Positions 34,801 to 44,011 of a stretch of DNA of 64,000 nt are shown here, piece after piece; positions within the stretch are counted from its first letter, which is position 1, and the number at the start of each line of letters is the position of its first letter. Position numbers and translations under genes: made by a program. The stretch comes from Picocystis sp. L7 (Eukaryota > Chlorophyta > Picocystophyceae > Picocystales > Picocystaceae): the NCBI GenBank assembly GCA_020975725.1, contig QXJR01000007.1:558001-622000 (forward strand), in the 5' to 3' direction. The notes below the pieces were generated by a model. The model saw only the letters and a program-made list of their open reading frames with translations. It was not told where the DNA came from and ran no database searches.

Positions 34801-34923
34801 TCTGAGGTGCAACGTGTCTTGCATCCGCATGGTGAACAGGGATTCTTCAAACCACGTGGGAGACACCCCTTTCGCCGGGACCACCGCCACTTTGATCCAA
34901 TATTCGCGCACCGCTTCGTCCAT
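31849..34923 (-). CDS. TRAPPC8: TRAPP complex subunit, TRAPPC8/Trs85-like
   Basis: A 1024-residue protein from the ATG at 34923 (MDEAVREYWIKVAVVPAKGV); an alternative upstream in-frame ATG is at 35082. The N-terminal part has WFEESLFTMRMQDT and YHAFSEQARTFLGEGAQ, the middle is helical (tetratricopeptide-like, for example FNETQ-like SFLNETQQTLQMMPRAKGYLW), and the C-terminal third is beta-rich with VEGDTFTVVVRVKNPLRVKAKI and several immunoglobulin-like stretches. This layout is that of TRAPPC8, which acts in ER-Golgi tethering and autophagy as part of TRAPPIII. The match is moderate; TRAPPC9/10-type subunits share a similar beta-rich end. No intron seen. It is convergent with snurportin and its start faces the small frame at 35008. 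Confidence 0.65.
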   Translation of the reverse strand: MDEAVREYWIKVAVVPAKGVSPTWFEESLFTMRMQDTLHLRKVYHAFSEQARTFLGEGAQGEVIQRRVRFNFVRGREHQAKEKASLKEIVYGVVLVSDSDSNLDMEGLETSFRNVKEKFPHSMVEQYLIVHEDATVKQCWLQDGALFSSPSDVPMVTAMESIATLLVQEIGQRMSQAAPGDPIFDSLVDEHLLELSSVAEREIAEQTWKEVQKKLFHGEAQLLVNNGIASLSYFDSAEEKCRMLGVDSLLPFIAERRLVATMILLLDRGSHRFETREIHDLQILFQECIAIHLRMNEPTEAVRLNLIFCKVLVRGDQGNRDEAVSFLNETQQTLQMMPRAKGYLWIQSEVCLLYMELGAWRKACYHLAQILKSMPNEINEEEYRVPTCKNISKLWQNLVNRGEGLSLFRWPGVALGFLRQLSAYSAENHTADLQWNTFSHILKNQHKYLDRSSQLLVWKHLLDLCKGQPEMTCQRAMLLGMTEPIRLAYHEPCAPQAPETSGSQLFIVNSMDKLKQQESLHPQLVEGDTFTVVVRVKNPLRVKAKIRHLGIMFKGVRVVCSTLSLKIGPLEETQAFFNARAVEGGSMDIVGCSMDVDGMCWDEIWTETCSEGKKSTLERMHNIPVRQEEPSISASATLPSRFHALDLYAGQELDINVALVNTGHMPASLRQISARKNGSSHADALDVSHGKLPESLHPGQHAVVALKIHIEANDASIGKTTVQVHVDYVRLSSKSNACLRRATTSFNINIKPAMISTNQFPIKARASAASEVCSDWGRVLQVENETKRELEVSVVAPVQTASDDAPFVLSPRAQKCILIERQKLHPNNAQMRSSGRNGIESASAKPIRQKKLVWSFVGADNKGSLDISTHQAGQEKPSTPGGEPALGVLISQVPWHGSNVDTLSGQSPTVKIMDPIGFRIQAKNNSCSSSMLRVTLSPHSAPDFEGPSCPQSDNRSFPAAMWHGVKDTQPILVAGKSELEHDFGMVFLKPGVYCVNCFLEESSEQADDGERHSARSFCSIHVVH

Positions 34924-35557
34924 GTCGCCTCCTCCGTCCGACACCAACGGTTGTGAAGGGGAATCGTGGGTCACAACTGTGTCTGTCTGGGCAGGGGTGC
35001 TTGGTCCATGGAAGAGCCTGCACCCACCAAGGCCCTGAGAAACAATTCCAAGAGAGACATTCGAAGCAAACAGGAAAGGCAATCAATAGATGTGCCTGAA
35101 TCTGCTCCCGGTGAGGTGGACAGAGGGAATCGTGCACGAAGACGCACTTCGAATGGAGGCAAAACAAGCGCAAGCATGGAACGGCATCGATGCAGTCATT
35201 CAAGCGCACAAGAACCGCTCCCTCCTCTTCCAGTATGCATGTGCGGGCTGACGTTCCGAAGGGCTGGATCCATACCGCTTCCGTGTGAGGACAAAGAACG
35301 CACGGTGGACGATGAGCTACTTTTCAGCAAAGCCGTATGCACTGCCTTGGAAGAGAGTGTGCTCCTTGGAACGCACGTGAAAAAAGCATTCACAGCTTTG
35401 TCAAGGAAGGCACCATCCATGTTCTAGATGGAAACCGTACCTCCTCCAATGCGGCCGCACAGGCACTGGAGATCGTCGGTGGGACCCTCGTGAGGGAAGA
35501 CCTATGTTCAGAAGCATATCAGGAAAGGGGGTGACCACGCTTCGAAGCTATCATAAA
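34924..35557. other. Spacer between TRAPPC8-like and RING genes
   Basis: About 630 bp between two minus-strand genes. It contains the TRAPPC8-like promoter and a possible small plus-strand gene listed below. Confidence 0.5.
35008..35427 (+). CDS. Possible small gene of unknown function
   Basis: A plus-strand frame of 139 residues from MEEPAPTKALRNNSKRDIR. The second half (CEDKERTVDDELLFSKAVCTALEES...THVKKAFTALSRKAP) looks protein-like and helical; the first is basic. An optional in-frame intron fits well: donor gtgagg at 35111, acceptor ag at 35232-35233, 123 bp, phase 1. That would remove an Arg/Ser-rich stretch and leave about 98 residues. No family recognised. It lies head-to-head with the TRAPPC8-like gene, which supports a divergent promoter. 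Codon use could also be chance. Confidence 0.35.
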   Translation: MEEPAPTKALRNNSKRDIRSKQERQSIDVPESAPGEVDRGNRARRRTSNGGKTSASMERHRCSHSSAQEPLPPLPVCMCGLTFRRAGSIPLPCEDKERTVDDELLFSKAVCTALEESVLLGTHVKKAFTALSRKAPSMF

Positions 35558-36259
35558 TTACCAGAAGCACTCCATGATCATCTCAATTGGCTCTCGGCAG
35601 GTCGGACAACGGTTGTTCTCGGCCTGGATGCGCAGGGCACAATCCCTGCAGGCAATCAGATGCTGGCACGGCAGCATCAGAATGTTTTTGCTTTTTTCGT
35701 AGCATATGCAACACAGGGTTTTTTCCTTCTCCGCCTCGCATTCGCTGTTCAATTGGTCCACTTGCAACTTGAGCTTCTCGTTTTCCTGCTTTAGGCCGTT
35801 ACACGCCAGCTCGGTTTCCATGGCACAGGCTTCGGCCATTCCCGCCCTTTCACGGAGCTCCATTTCGGCCACCGCACGGAGGTCTAGTTGCTCCCGCAAC
35901 GAGTTGCACGCCACCTTTTCGACCTCCAGCTGCGATTGAAGGTCCACGACTTGGTTTTCCAGGTGGAGCATTAGGTTTCCCACGCGTCTCCGTCCTTCCA
36001 AGGGCCATCGTAGCTGCTTTCCGTCCTCTTGGTTCCGCCACGTTTCGAGGCGCAACTTTTTTTCCGGAGGTCCGTATTCGTGCTTCGACCGGGTTTCTCG
36101 CTTGCACTTTTCTCGTTTCGCCATGTCTTCTTCCACGACGTCCAGCATCACTTCGTCCACGCACAAGTCTTCATGCCTGGGCTTCTTGCTGGCTCTCGCC
36201 TTGCCCAGCTTCCCCTTGGTCTCGTCCGCAGGCCGCTTCCCACGGAGCGGTGCGCCCAT
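35558..36259 (-). CDS. RING-finger protein, BOI/SBP1-like E3 ligase candidate
   Basis: A 233-residue protein from MGAPLRGKRPADETKGK. Residues ~90-180 form a coiled coil (LMLHLENQVVDLQSQLEVEKV ... ELACNGLKQENEKLKLQVDQ), and the C-terminus is a C3HC4 RING: CCICYEKSKNILMLPC-QH-LIACRDCALRIQ-NNRCPTC. This pairing of coiled coil and terminal RING matches the plant SBP1/BOI class, with a RING close to that of IAP proteins; the likely role is ubiquitin ligase. The N-terminus is basic and may be nuclear. The RING metal ligands are all present. Confidence 0.85.
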   Translation of the reverse strand: MGAPLRGKRPADETKGKLGKARASKKPRHEDLCVDEVMLDVVEEDMAKREKCKRETRSKHEYGPPEKKLRLETWRNQEDGKQLRWPLEGRRRVGNLMLHLENQVVDLQSQLEVEKVACNSLREQLDLRAVAEMELRERAGMAEACAMETELACNGLKQENEKLKLQVDQLNSECEAEKEKTLCCICYEKSKNILMLPCQHLIACRDCALRIQAENNRCPTCREPIEMIMECFW

Positions 36260-37482
36260 GGTCTAGTCCTGCACCTGTTCTATCCCCTCTCCACCCCTTC
36301 GATCGCCTCGTGCGCACGAAGAGTCGTCCGCGACGCGCCAAAGAAGACGCGGAGGAATGCAACTGGTGGTGGAACCATGGCCGAAAGACGAACGGGAGAG
36401 GAATCGACAGTTGTGAAGTTCCCAACCATCCAGACCCAGGGGCTCCGCCTCGACGGGTGATGCAGCGGAGGAAGGAGCCGGTAGGGAAACCGGTCGACCG
36501 ATGGAGAAGGAGGGGCAACTTTCGAAGAGGAGGGATGGGGACGAGGGTCCGAACCTCGTCCTTCCAATCCATCAGGAAGAAAAGAGTTCGTACACACACG
36601 AGACGGACGGATAACTGGAGTCGCAAGAAGGAAGACCTAGTGGTTCCGTTTGTATTCGACGAAGAGAACGAGAGCATGATTTGTCGGCGGGGTCTAGGCC
36701 TTGGGTGTCCGCCACAAACAAGAATCCTTGCCATGCCGTTTCATTGCAGCATCTTGGGAGACGATACAAGCAACCCTTCATCATCGCAAAGGCACAACAC
36801 GCAACCATGTATCTCCGTACTCTACATCCTCTCTTTTTTATGAGAACGCCCCGCTGGAAAAATCATGCCGTTCGGCAGTTGGCGACCCGAACATGGGTGC
36901 ACTTGGAAAGAACACCCGTGCAAATCCAGAAGACAAAGGCGGGAGACACAATTGGCCATCGAGGAAAGCAGGATGGGTATGGATCAGAAGTATCGCTTCC
37001 AAGGCGTGAACATAGAACGAAACTTGCATAGTTCGAACGGAATGTCCATTGTCCGATTCATGGGGCACATTGCGGGTCGAGCACGTAACGTCTTCAAAAA
37101 GTCACACCCTTATAGGACAAGTTACGTATGGGTTCACATCCGTTTTCCTCGTGCACCGTGGTGCGGACGGTTTCGCAATGTTTCCACACGGAATATTGCA
37201 TCGGGTCTCGTTTGTTTCGTTGGAGGAGTGAGCTCTCCATCCTCTAGCAATCGCGACCGTTATCGTCCGCCTCCGTTTGGCCGGTAGTGGTAGAACGTGT
37301 TGGCATGGGTCGCGTGGAGGGTGGAGTCCCTCCTATTCGTCCCTCGTGGTGTCGGTTGAGAGGGCCTGAGTGGGAGAGGCTCAGAGAGGGGAGGGGAACC
37401 ACCCCAACGGTCTCTGAACCGTTGCCCGACAGATAGGATCCACACACTCAAGGCGTGTTTGTGTTTGTGTTTCGAAGGGAAC
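36260..37482. other. Spacer between RING and DUF1664 genes
   Basis: About 1.2 kb. The first 400 bp is GC-rich and is promoter/leader of the RING gene; the middle is AT-richer with no recognisable frame; the last 200 bp leads into the DUF1664 gene. Confidence 0.5.
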
Positions 37483-38328
37483 ATGGCGAGCGCTGGGACG
37501 CGAACCGGAGCCTCCTCGCTGTTCCTGGCAGCCTGTGCAGGTGCTGCAGGAGCAGCTGCGCACGGGAAGGTCGCCTGGGTGGGAGAATGGATGCGTGCGA
37601 CGACGGGACGACAAGGAGAAGACGGGTCGACCGTTGCGGAACACCTCGCCAAGCTGACCAATGATATGAGGAACATTGCCCAAGCCAGCCACACATCCCA
37701 AAGGAAGGGATCTGGAGGCGGGACCTGGGCGCTAGCAGCCTTTGGAATGGTGTTGGGGGTTGCAATGGTCAAGATGAGAAAACTCCGCCTCGACGATCTG
37801 ATGTACGTGACACAACATACATTTCGAGGGGGGATGGAGTGCATGCAAGAAGCGGTAGAAAGCTTACAGTGCAAATTCGAATGCCTAAAAACCTTCCTAG
37901 TAGAATCCTTGGAAAAGTTAGAGGCTCAGCAAAAGGAAATTCATCAGATGCAGCATGGACTGAAGACAAACTTTCAGAACATCCAACAGCAGCTGCTGGA
38001 ACTGGGAGACAATCTTGAAAGCAAACAAGATGCTACTTTACACGGTGTGTTTTTATTGTGCAAAATGGTTTCTGGGAGTCAGGCCGTAGATAAGCGCCCG
38101 AAAGATGCAGAGGAGCTTCGGCTCTACTTGATGGGGGACAACCATTCCATGGATACGGTATGGACCCATTCCGTTGGACCAAAGCATCTTGCACCGAACC
38201 AAGTTTCTCAACAATTGCCACAAAACCATCCCAGTGGTGGCACCGATCCACCGTGCAGATTGCGCAATTGGAAAAGTCTGGTTGAAGAAGGACGTAAGAA
38301 CATCGTCCAACACGTGAGTGCCAGCTAG
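37483..38328 (+). CDS. DUF1664-family protein (membrane segment plus coiled coil)
   Basis: A 281-residue protein starting at MASAGTRTGASSLFLAACAG. A first hydrophobic stretch (SSLFLAACAGAAGAA) may be part of a signal or plastid/mitochondrial leader. A second membrane segment (TWALAAFGMVLGVAMV) is followed by KMRKLRLDDLMYVTQHTF, the signature of plant DUF1664 proteins (W.L.D.M.VTR). A coiled coil then spans about residues 125-190 (LVESLEKLEAQQKEIHQMQH...QQQLLELGDNLES). The C-terminal tail is polar. Function unknown in plants. The in-frame sequence MCLCFEGN upstream (37459) is a weaker start. Convergent with the lipase gene, with 45 bp between the stops. Confidence 0.8.
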   Translation: MASAGTRTGASSLFLAACAGAAGAAAHGKVAWVGEWMRATTGRQGEDGSTVAEHLAKLTNDMRNIAQASHTSQRKGSGGGTWALAAFGMVLGVAMVKMRKLRLDDLMYVTQHTFRGGMECMQEAVESLQCKFECLKTFLVESLEKLEAQQKEIHQMQHGLKTNFQNIQQQLLELGDNLESKQDATLHGVFLLCKMVSGSQAVDKRPKDAEELRLYLMGDNHSMDTVWTHSVGPKHLAPNQVSQQLPQNHPSGGTDPPCRLRNWKSLVEEGRKNIVQHVSAS

Positions 38329-38373
38329 GGAGAAGTGCAAGTTGCCTTGTTCTTGTACTTCACACGTCAGTGT

Positions 38374-39345
38374 CTAACAATCGCCAGTATGCATCATGTT
38401 CAACCCATAATATTGCAAGTGGTCAGAAATAGAAGTGCAGAATCCCAAGTGGCACATACTAGCTGAGCAAGTTGGATCTTCTCCACTCCCATCACACACC
38501 TTTTGAAAGATAAAGTCTGGAACAAGTGCACCGAGCTCGATGTTAAAGGACCACACCTCCCTCGGCACATGATGGAATCCAAAGGATGCAGGTGGGAGAG
38601 ATGGGACGATGTCGCTTTGGTGAGTCATCCTCACAGAATAGGGTATGGTCCTGTTGAAGAATTCAGCATAGGCAAAGTTGCCGACCCTTGGACTTCCAAA
38701 CGTATGCACCTCGAGATTGGTGATGTTGTAATGGACAAAAATGTCCAGTGCGTACAGCTGAGCCATTGCCGCTCCAAGAGAGTGACCAAGGATGAAGAAT
38801 CGTATGTCTGGATCTCGATCATGGACGCTTTTTGCGATGTCTTTCAACCTTTTCTGCAGCAAACTTCCATGGTACGCTTCGTAGAATCCTTTGTGAACGG
38901 TCGCATTGCCCGCTCCTTTGTATGGCAAGACCTTCCGGGCCTGTACGGAATTCAAATCTTGCAACCAGTTACGTAGGCTTCTCGAGTTGGATCCTCGAAA
39001 CACCGTAAGAATGGATTTGAGTCCTGGATAGTATCCTATGTATGCAACAAGGTCTCTCTTGACGTCGTAGACCACGTCGTACATTTGGAATCCTGTGGTC
39101 CTCCCTCGGCATCGCACGCAAGACCAGGACCTCAAGGTGTCCAAGTCGTAGCAATAAGCAGCCGATTGAAACTCGGCCAGGGTAACGGCAAGGTATTCGC
39201 TGTATTCGGACGCGTTTCTCACGGCATTCGACGTCCCGAATTCCCACCCAGCACGGACCTGCCCCTTCCCAGCTCCCTGGAGGACGAACAAGCACCACAC
39301 GACTGCGATTCCGCTTCCCTTCCTGGACCACGTGCTTCCATGCAT
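38374..39345 (-). CDS. Secreted class-3 (fungal-type) triacylglycerol lipase
   Basis: A 323-residue lipase from MHGSTWSRKGSGIAVVW, with a signal peptide whose core is GIAVVWCLFVLQGAG; the frame is open upstream to 39441 but this Met gives the best signal. The catalytic serine lies in ILGHSLGAAMAQ, the Asp in THQSDIVPSLPP, and the His in ISDHLQYYG, all in the expected order. TVFRGSNS is the oxyanion loop of class-3 lipases. N-glycosylation-type sites (NAS, NAT, NIT) and many Cys (CVRCRG, CDGSGEDPTC, CHLGFC) suggest a secreted or luminal, disulfide-bonded enzyme. Substrate glycerolipids cannot be fixed further. Confidence 0.9.
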   Translation of the reverse strand: MHGSTWSRKGSGIAVVWCLFVLQGAGKGQVRAGWEFGTSNAVRNASEYSEYLAVTLAEFQSAAYCYDLDTLRSWSCVRCRGRTTGFQMYDVVYDVKRDLVAYIGYYPGLKSILTVFRGSNSRSLRNWLQDLNSVQARKVLPYKGAGNATVHKGFYEAYHGSLLQKRLKDIAKSVHDRDPDIRFFILGHSLGAAMAQLYALDIFVHYNITNLEVHTFGSPRVGNFAYAEFFNRTIPYSVRMTHQSDIVPSLPPASFGFHHVPREVWSFNIELGALVPDFIFQKVCDGSGEDPTCSASMCHLGFCTSISDHLQYYGLNMMHTGDC

Positions 39346-39441
39346 GTCCCACGTGCCTCTTTTATCCGAACACCGCACGTGCATCGACGAGCGGTGCTCG
39401 CTCCGCCTCTCCTTGTCGACGTGGAACTTCCCTTCCGACAC

Positions 39442-41912
39442 CTCTTCGTCTCGTCCAAGATTCCCCTCGAATTAATGTCGGAAGTTAACTGCGAGGGCGG
39501 GCCCGAACGCGGGGGGGACGCTGGGACGTCCATTTCGGAAGGTAGGTGGACGTGTGGCGAGTTGGCGACATTTCGCACACGTTTGTTCCGTACGCGTGGA
39601 AGCGGACCGTCCGTCCACACGCGGAACGTGAACTTGGATGATGAGCGCCACGGATAGGGTGCTCGAAACCCTTCACAAAAGACTTGAGGAGGAGGTTTAT
39701 CGCAACGTAAAAGTATTCGGTTGCGACGTGTTGGATACAACAATGGATATTGGTTTGCGGAGGCAAAAGCAAAATAAGTGCGCAGCTTCCCGCACCATGT
39801 TCGACAGCCAATGCCTTCGATGTATGATTACACTTGTGCGTAATCCAAGCACCTCGACCCTTGGCGTTACAAAAACACGAGGACAAAAACGAGGGAAGCG
39901 ATAGATAATGCCATGCTCATTCACAAACTCCAAAGTATTTCCTTTGCACTTGACAAAACAAAGATGAGTATTTTCCTAGCATGGTACCTCCATTGCGATT
40001 TGTCCATCCACGAGCCATACGATTCTACCCTCGAGTCCTTGCGCTTTCGTCCACTAGCCACGCATGACCACCAACACCCTCTTCATGGGCTTGGTTAGCC
40101 CTCTCATTAATGGGTTAAGGCTGAGCGAATATACTTCACTTCATTGGATGAGGACGAAGCAACATGTTGAAACGAGGTGAGGTGGGTGTCTTGTGCGTCT
40201 CAAGTAACAAGTTCAACAAAAAACATTTGTGTCGACAAAAAAACAATGCAATATTTTCCACCAAGCTACTTTTAAATAATGTTGGTTCCACAAGAGACGT
40301 GGGGATTTTCTTCTCGTACCTCGTAAATATTGTCGAAGATTGAACATTAAAGCCATCTCCAAATCAGGCGGCAAAAGGAAAGGACCTTTCCACCTTATGA
40401 AAATCGGTTCCTTTACAATCAAAGTTCGAAAGCCATGCTAGTGCGCAGATGGAGGATAGCTACATAATGCCGACAACTTAGCAAACTCTATGACGATCAC
40501 CAATGCATCTGAGAGAGGTGTGAAGCCCACATTGCGTTCCCGTCCACTCAAAACCACTGATCTTGAAAAATGCGACATGATCATTGGTATTGATCCTAGT
40601 AGAAAGGCTTCCTTACTCACTTCGTGGAAGTATTATCATTCGCAAGAGCTGAAACCGACCAAATGCCTTTGGGTCGATCATTTCGGAATAATTTGTTGTG
40701 TTCCATTCCAAGGTCAATTCTAGCCTTGAACATCTTCGCGGGTTGCGCATGTCTTTTGCGTGGAATGGGTATAAGCGCTGCTCGTTTGCAAGTAAAATAA
40801 TAATTCTTCTAGTTGCCACAAGTTAAAAACAACGAATAGATTTACAAGGATGAACTTTACTTGCATCCTCCACGTTGTCTCTTTCTCGAGGAAGCAGGCA
40901 CCGAACTTTCCGACAACATTGATTCATCCAACAATAGTTTTGCCACTCGATCACAACGTTTGGCTTGACACTTCATTAAGATCTATGGGCATAGTTTAAA
41001 GATTTTGCAATCGCGCAATTTCCTCGGTTTGCATCGGAATGGAGTGGCATCGAGCACATTTTTTTCGTTGCATCTTGTCCCGTCCCTCGCTCGCTCCATT
41101 TCCGCTCACCCCGTCCATCTTGTTTTGTGGAGTGAATTCGCACGTGTAACTTGTTCTAGTTTTGGTTTCAATGCCCAGGAGGTGGTAGAGAGTTTTGAGG
41201 AGAACAAAGGCCAGCAACGCACACGAAGCTTCGTCCGACAAGAAGGTAGTGTCGTACTTCTGCGTTTTCCAATCCTTGGCAAACCGCACTTTACTCCACG
41301 ATGTAACTTAATGGCATGCTTGTTTCCATGCGTGCACATGGGACAAGAGGGAGAAGCTCAGCCGGAGGTCTCGCAACGCACGCCTCTGTCCGGTCGTCTG
41401 CGTTGGTTCCCTGTTTCTGTCCATCCGAATCCGTGCATGTTTCCTTGGTTGTTCCGTGATGGGGTTGGGCAAGCATCGCGGTGCCACGTGCTTCTAGTCT
41501 CTCTTGTTGTGTACTTCGGGAAAGCTCCCAGGCCACCGATGCCCCTCTTCCCCATCCTGGACCGCCCTATCGACGTCTCTCATTGGTCCAAACACCGAAG
41601 CCTTGGGGGGGCGGCCGTCCTCTACGCACCCGGGCAGATCACCCCCCACGTCTCTCTTTTTTCTCTGGTCCCTCCTGCGCCACAGAGACGCCTGCCGTGG
41701 AGGAGCCCCCCCTTCCCCGTGCGAGAGGAGGGCGAGCCAAGAACACAGGGTGGGGTCGAAGATCTCGATGGGAGGCATCGAGATCTCGAGATCGAGGGTG
41801 GGACACCACGAGTGGAGCACGGACTGCGTTCGCCGCGCGTTTGCGCGGCTTTTTGAGCCGACTTCGCGGCACAATACTTCGCATCACAAGGAGGAAGGAG
41901 GGAGTTTGGAGG
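39442..41912. other. AT-rich gene desert before the GNAT gene
   Basis: About 2.5 kb. To about 41.3 kb the sequence is AT-rich with short frames only; a possible copia-like scrap lies near 40.2-40.6 kb. From about 41.3 kb it becomes GC-rich and leads into the GNAT gene. No RNA gene recognised. Confidence 0.5.
40213..40620 (-). mobile_element. Possible fossil scrap related to the copia-like fragment at 5.2 kb
   Basis: Minus-strand sequence at about 40346-40405 shares a run of similarity with the end of the element at 5.2 kb, both reading WKGPF followed by a Leu-rich tail, in the place where copia elements have their TK.L..F end. The fragment is short, old and broken; support is weak and no termini were seen. 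Confidence 0.18.
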
Positions 41913-43023
41913 ATGGAATGGACAGGAGGCGCATCTGATGTGCCGTACGCCAAGCCAGGGCTCGAAGGGAGCGTGATCGAAGCGGTGGACAGCCGAGACC
42001 TGTGGCACAAGCACGTGAGGGAGATGTGGGAGCTGTGCAACGAAGCTGCCAGGAGGAAAGTGTCCAGCAAGAAGAAAGGTGGAAACGAATGGATCGAAAA
42101 ACCAGGTGCGTGATCGAAACGAAGCGAAATCGATCGCGAATGACTGCGCTTTCTCGTCGAGCGAGAAGCTGGAAGGAGTGTGCTGGGGTTTCGGTGCTGA
42201 CGCACTAGAGTGATTCAAAATAGGCGGAGAGATCAGCATGGACTTCATCATGCAAAGGGTGGAGATTGACGATCCCATCACGGGATACATGGTGCGCACT
42301 GCCACTGGAAACCAGCTGCAAGGGTTTGTGTGGTACACCACGTTCACCGTGTGGACCTTCTTCTTCAAATGGGACTCCAACGCCACTCAGGCCGGTCTGA
42401 GACGAAAGGATGCGAAAGCTGGTAGGAAAATCGACGTAGATGGTGGCCTGGCAAGAGAGCTTGAAATGCAATGCAGAAACGGACACCCAGATGAAGAAGG
42501 AGTGGTGTTTCCTACCATTGCAGAAGTGGCTGTAGCCGGTGCCTTAGGATGTGGCAGCAACCTGATGCAACGCATACTAGATGACATACGGGACAAGGGA
42601 GTGTACGATTATGTAGTTGTGCAGGCAACAGAGGGTTCGATCAAATTTTACGAGCGATTTGGGTTTCGCCGCGTGGGCGCAGTTGCACGCTACAACAAGA
42701 GACATTCAGGGGATCCAAGAGAGGTGATTGGGTACAGGCATTGGCTCCATGCTGATGAGAAGCTGCATGTGACAGACCGGCCTTCCTATATGATGGCTTT
42801 CAAGGTGGTCAAGGATGCAAAGCCCCAAACACAGAACGAAGTTTGTGCACCAAGTACTTACTCGCTTCGAAGTCTGGGAAGACGAGCCGCATCGTTCCTT
42901 TTTGACAATCGCACACGTTTGCTATCGCCGACAAGCTTCTCTCGAAACAAGCGACTGGCGCAACCACAGGTGCAGGAGGTTGTTCCGTCCTCGCCATTGA
43001 AGCGTCGCCGTGTACATTCTTAA
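41913..43023 (+). CDS. GNAT-family N-acetyltransferase-like protein
   Basis: A 330-residue protein. Exon 1 41913-42105 (MEWTGGASDVPYAKPG), intron 42106-42223 (gtgcgt...tag, phase 1), exon 2 42224-43023; the join reads WIEKPG-GEISMDFIMQRVE. Conserved GNAT core in exon 2: FVWYTTFTVWTFFFKWDS, EVAVAGALGCGSNLMQRILDDIR (motif A, acetyl-CoA pyrophosphate loop region GCGSNL) and VVVQATEGSIKFYERFGFRRVG (motif B, ...FYE..GF). The C-terminal 80 residues are basic and end in SPLKRRRVHS, which looks like a nuclear localisation signal. The substrate is unknown; histone or other nuclear protein acetylation is only a guess from the tail. Confidence 0.8.
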
Positions 43024-44011
43024 GACATGAGAACCATGCCGTAGGTGAACTTATACAGACAATAAACTAATTTGCATCAATCCACAGTGATTCCCACCTT
43101 TCCCTGCGCTCCAGAAAATGAAAGGATAGGAACATGTCTACCGTTTCTGGACACACGATGTTAGAGATCTTGTTCTCATGTCGAATGAAGAGCACCTTGC
43201 CACATTCACGTCCCGGAGCTTTTTGTGTCACAATGCTTGCATCCTAGCATAATCTTTTACGACACCTTTTCTTTGACCTTCCCCAATCAAGCATTTCCTG
43301 GTGCGCTGGGTGGAGAATAAAGTTCTTTTAGCGCTGTAGAATCCGTATGCTTGCTCCGTGCGTGAGCAAGGTTTCCGAGTGTGAGGTTGCAGCGGATTTC
43401 TTTTGTCTCCAAAGAGGTTCTGTATTGTAGAAGGAATTTCTCCCTGTTATGTTGCCGGTTTGTCTTTCAAGGTACCACATGGAGGGTCCAGTAAGAGGAT
43501 TGAGGGCCTGCTTCGGTTTACTTTCCCATAAATATACCGGGCCGGTGTCCCATTTCCGCTCCGTTCCTCCGTCACAGTGGAATTGGCTTACTTACGAACT
43601 ACTGCATGGGAACTGATTTCAATGCATGACTACCCTTTTCATTCTTGTCTGTTACCAATGTCACGGGAAGAAGCCATTCTTGTTTCATTGCTTGGTCTGC
43701 ACTCTCCCGCTCTCCCACCCATGATTCTCTCTTCTTTCCTCTCCACCAAATTTGAATGCTATTGCTTCCACTCGTTGACGATGGAATCATCCTCCCTACT
43801 GCTCCCATCCTCCCTGGTGGGTGCAGGGGAGTGTCGGTGGGTGCCTAGGATCGGTGTGGCACTGAGCTTCGTGTGGGGCTGGGACCCGGTGTGTGACCCT
43901 CCTTGCAAGCCTTGGAGTGCCCCTGGTTTCGATTGGGGGTATTTTCTGGTTTCGATTGGAGGTGTTTTCTGGTATCGATTGGGAGGTGTATGGGTCAGTC
44001 GAGCAGAGGCA
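43024..44011. other. Spacer before VPS53
   Basis: About 1 kb, holding the GNAT 3' UTR (AATAAA-like near 43060), an AT-rich middle, and the VPS53 promoter. A continuous frame from 43577 joins VPS53 but its upstream part is not similar to Vps53 proteins. A short tandem repeat lies at 43924-43987 (listed separately). Confidence 0.55.
43924..43987 (+). repeat. Three imperfect ~22-bp repeats (TTTCGATTGGGGGTATTTTC type)
   Basis: Three head-to-tail copies of a unit close to GGTTTCGATTGGGGGTATTT immediately upstream of the VPS53 start. They may be leader or promoter elements; function not known. Confidence 0.75.

Noticed and set aside
36540-36565. Palindrome GACGAGGGTCCGAACCTCGTC looking like a tRNA T-arm
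   Set aside because: Loop lacks the conserved TTCRA pattern on either strand and other arms are missing.
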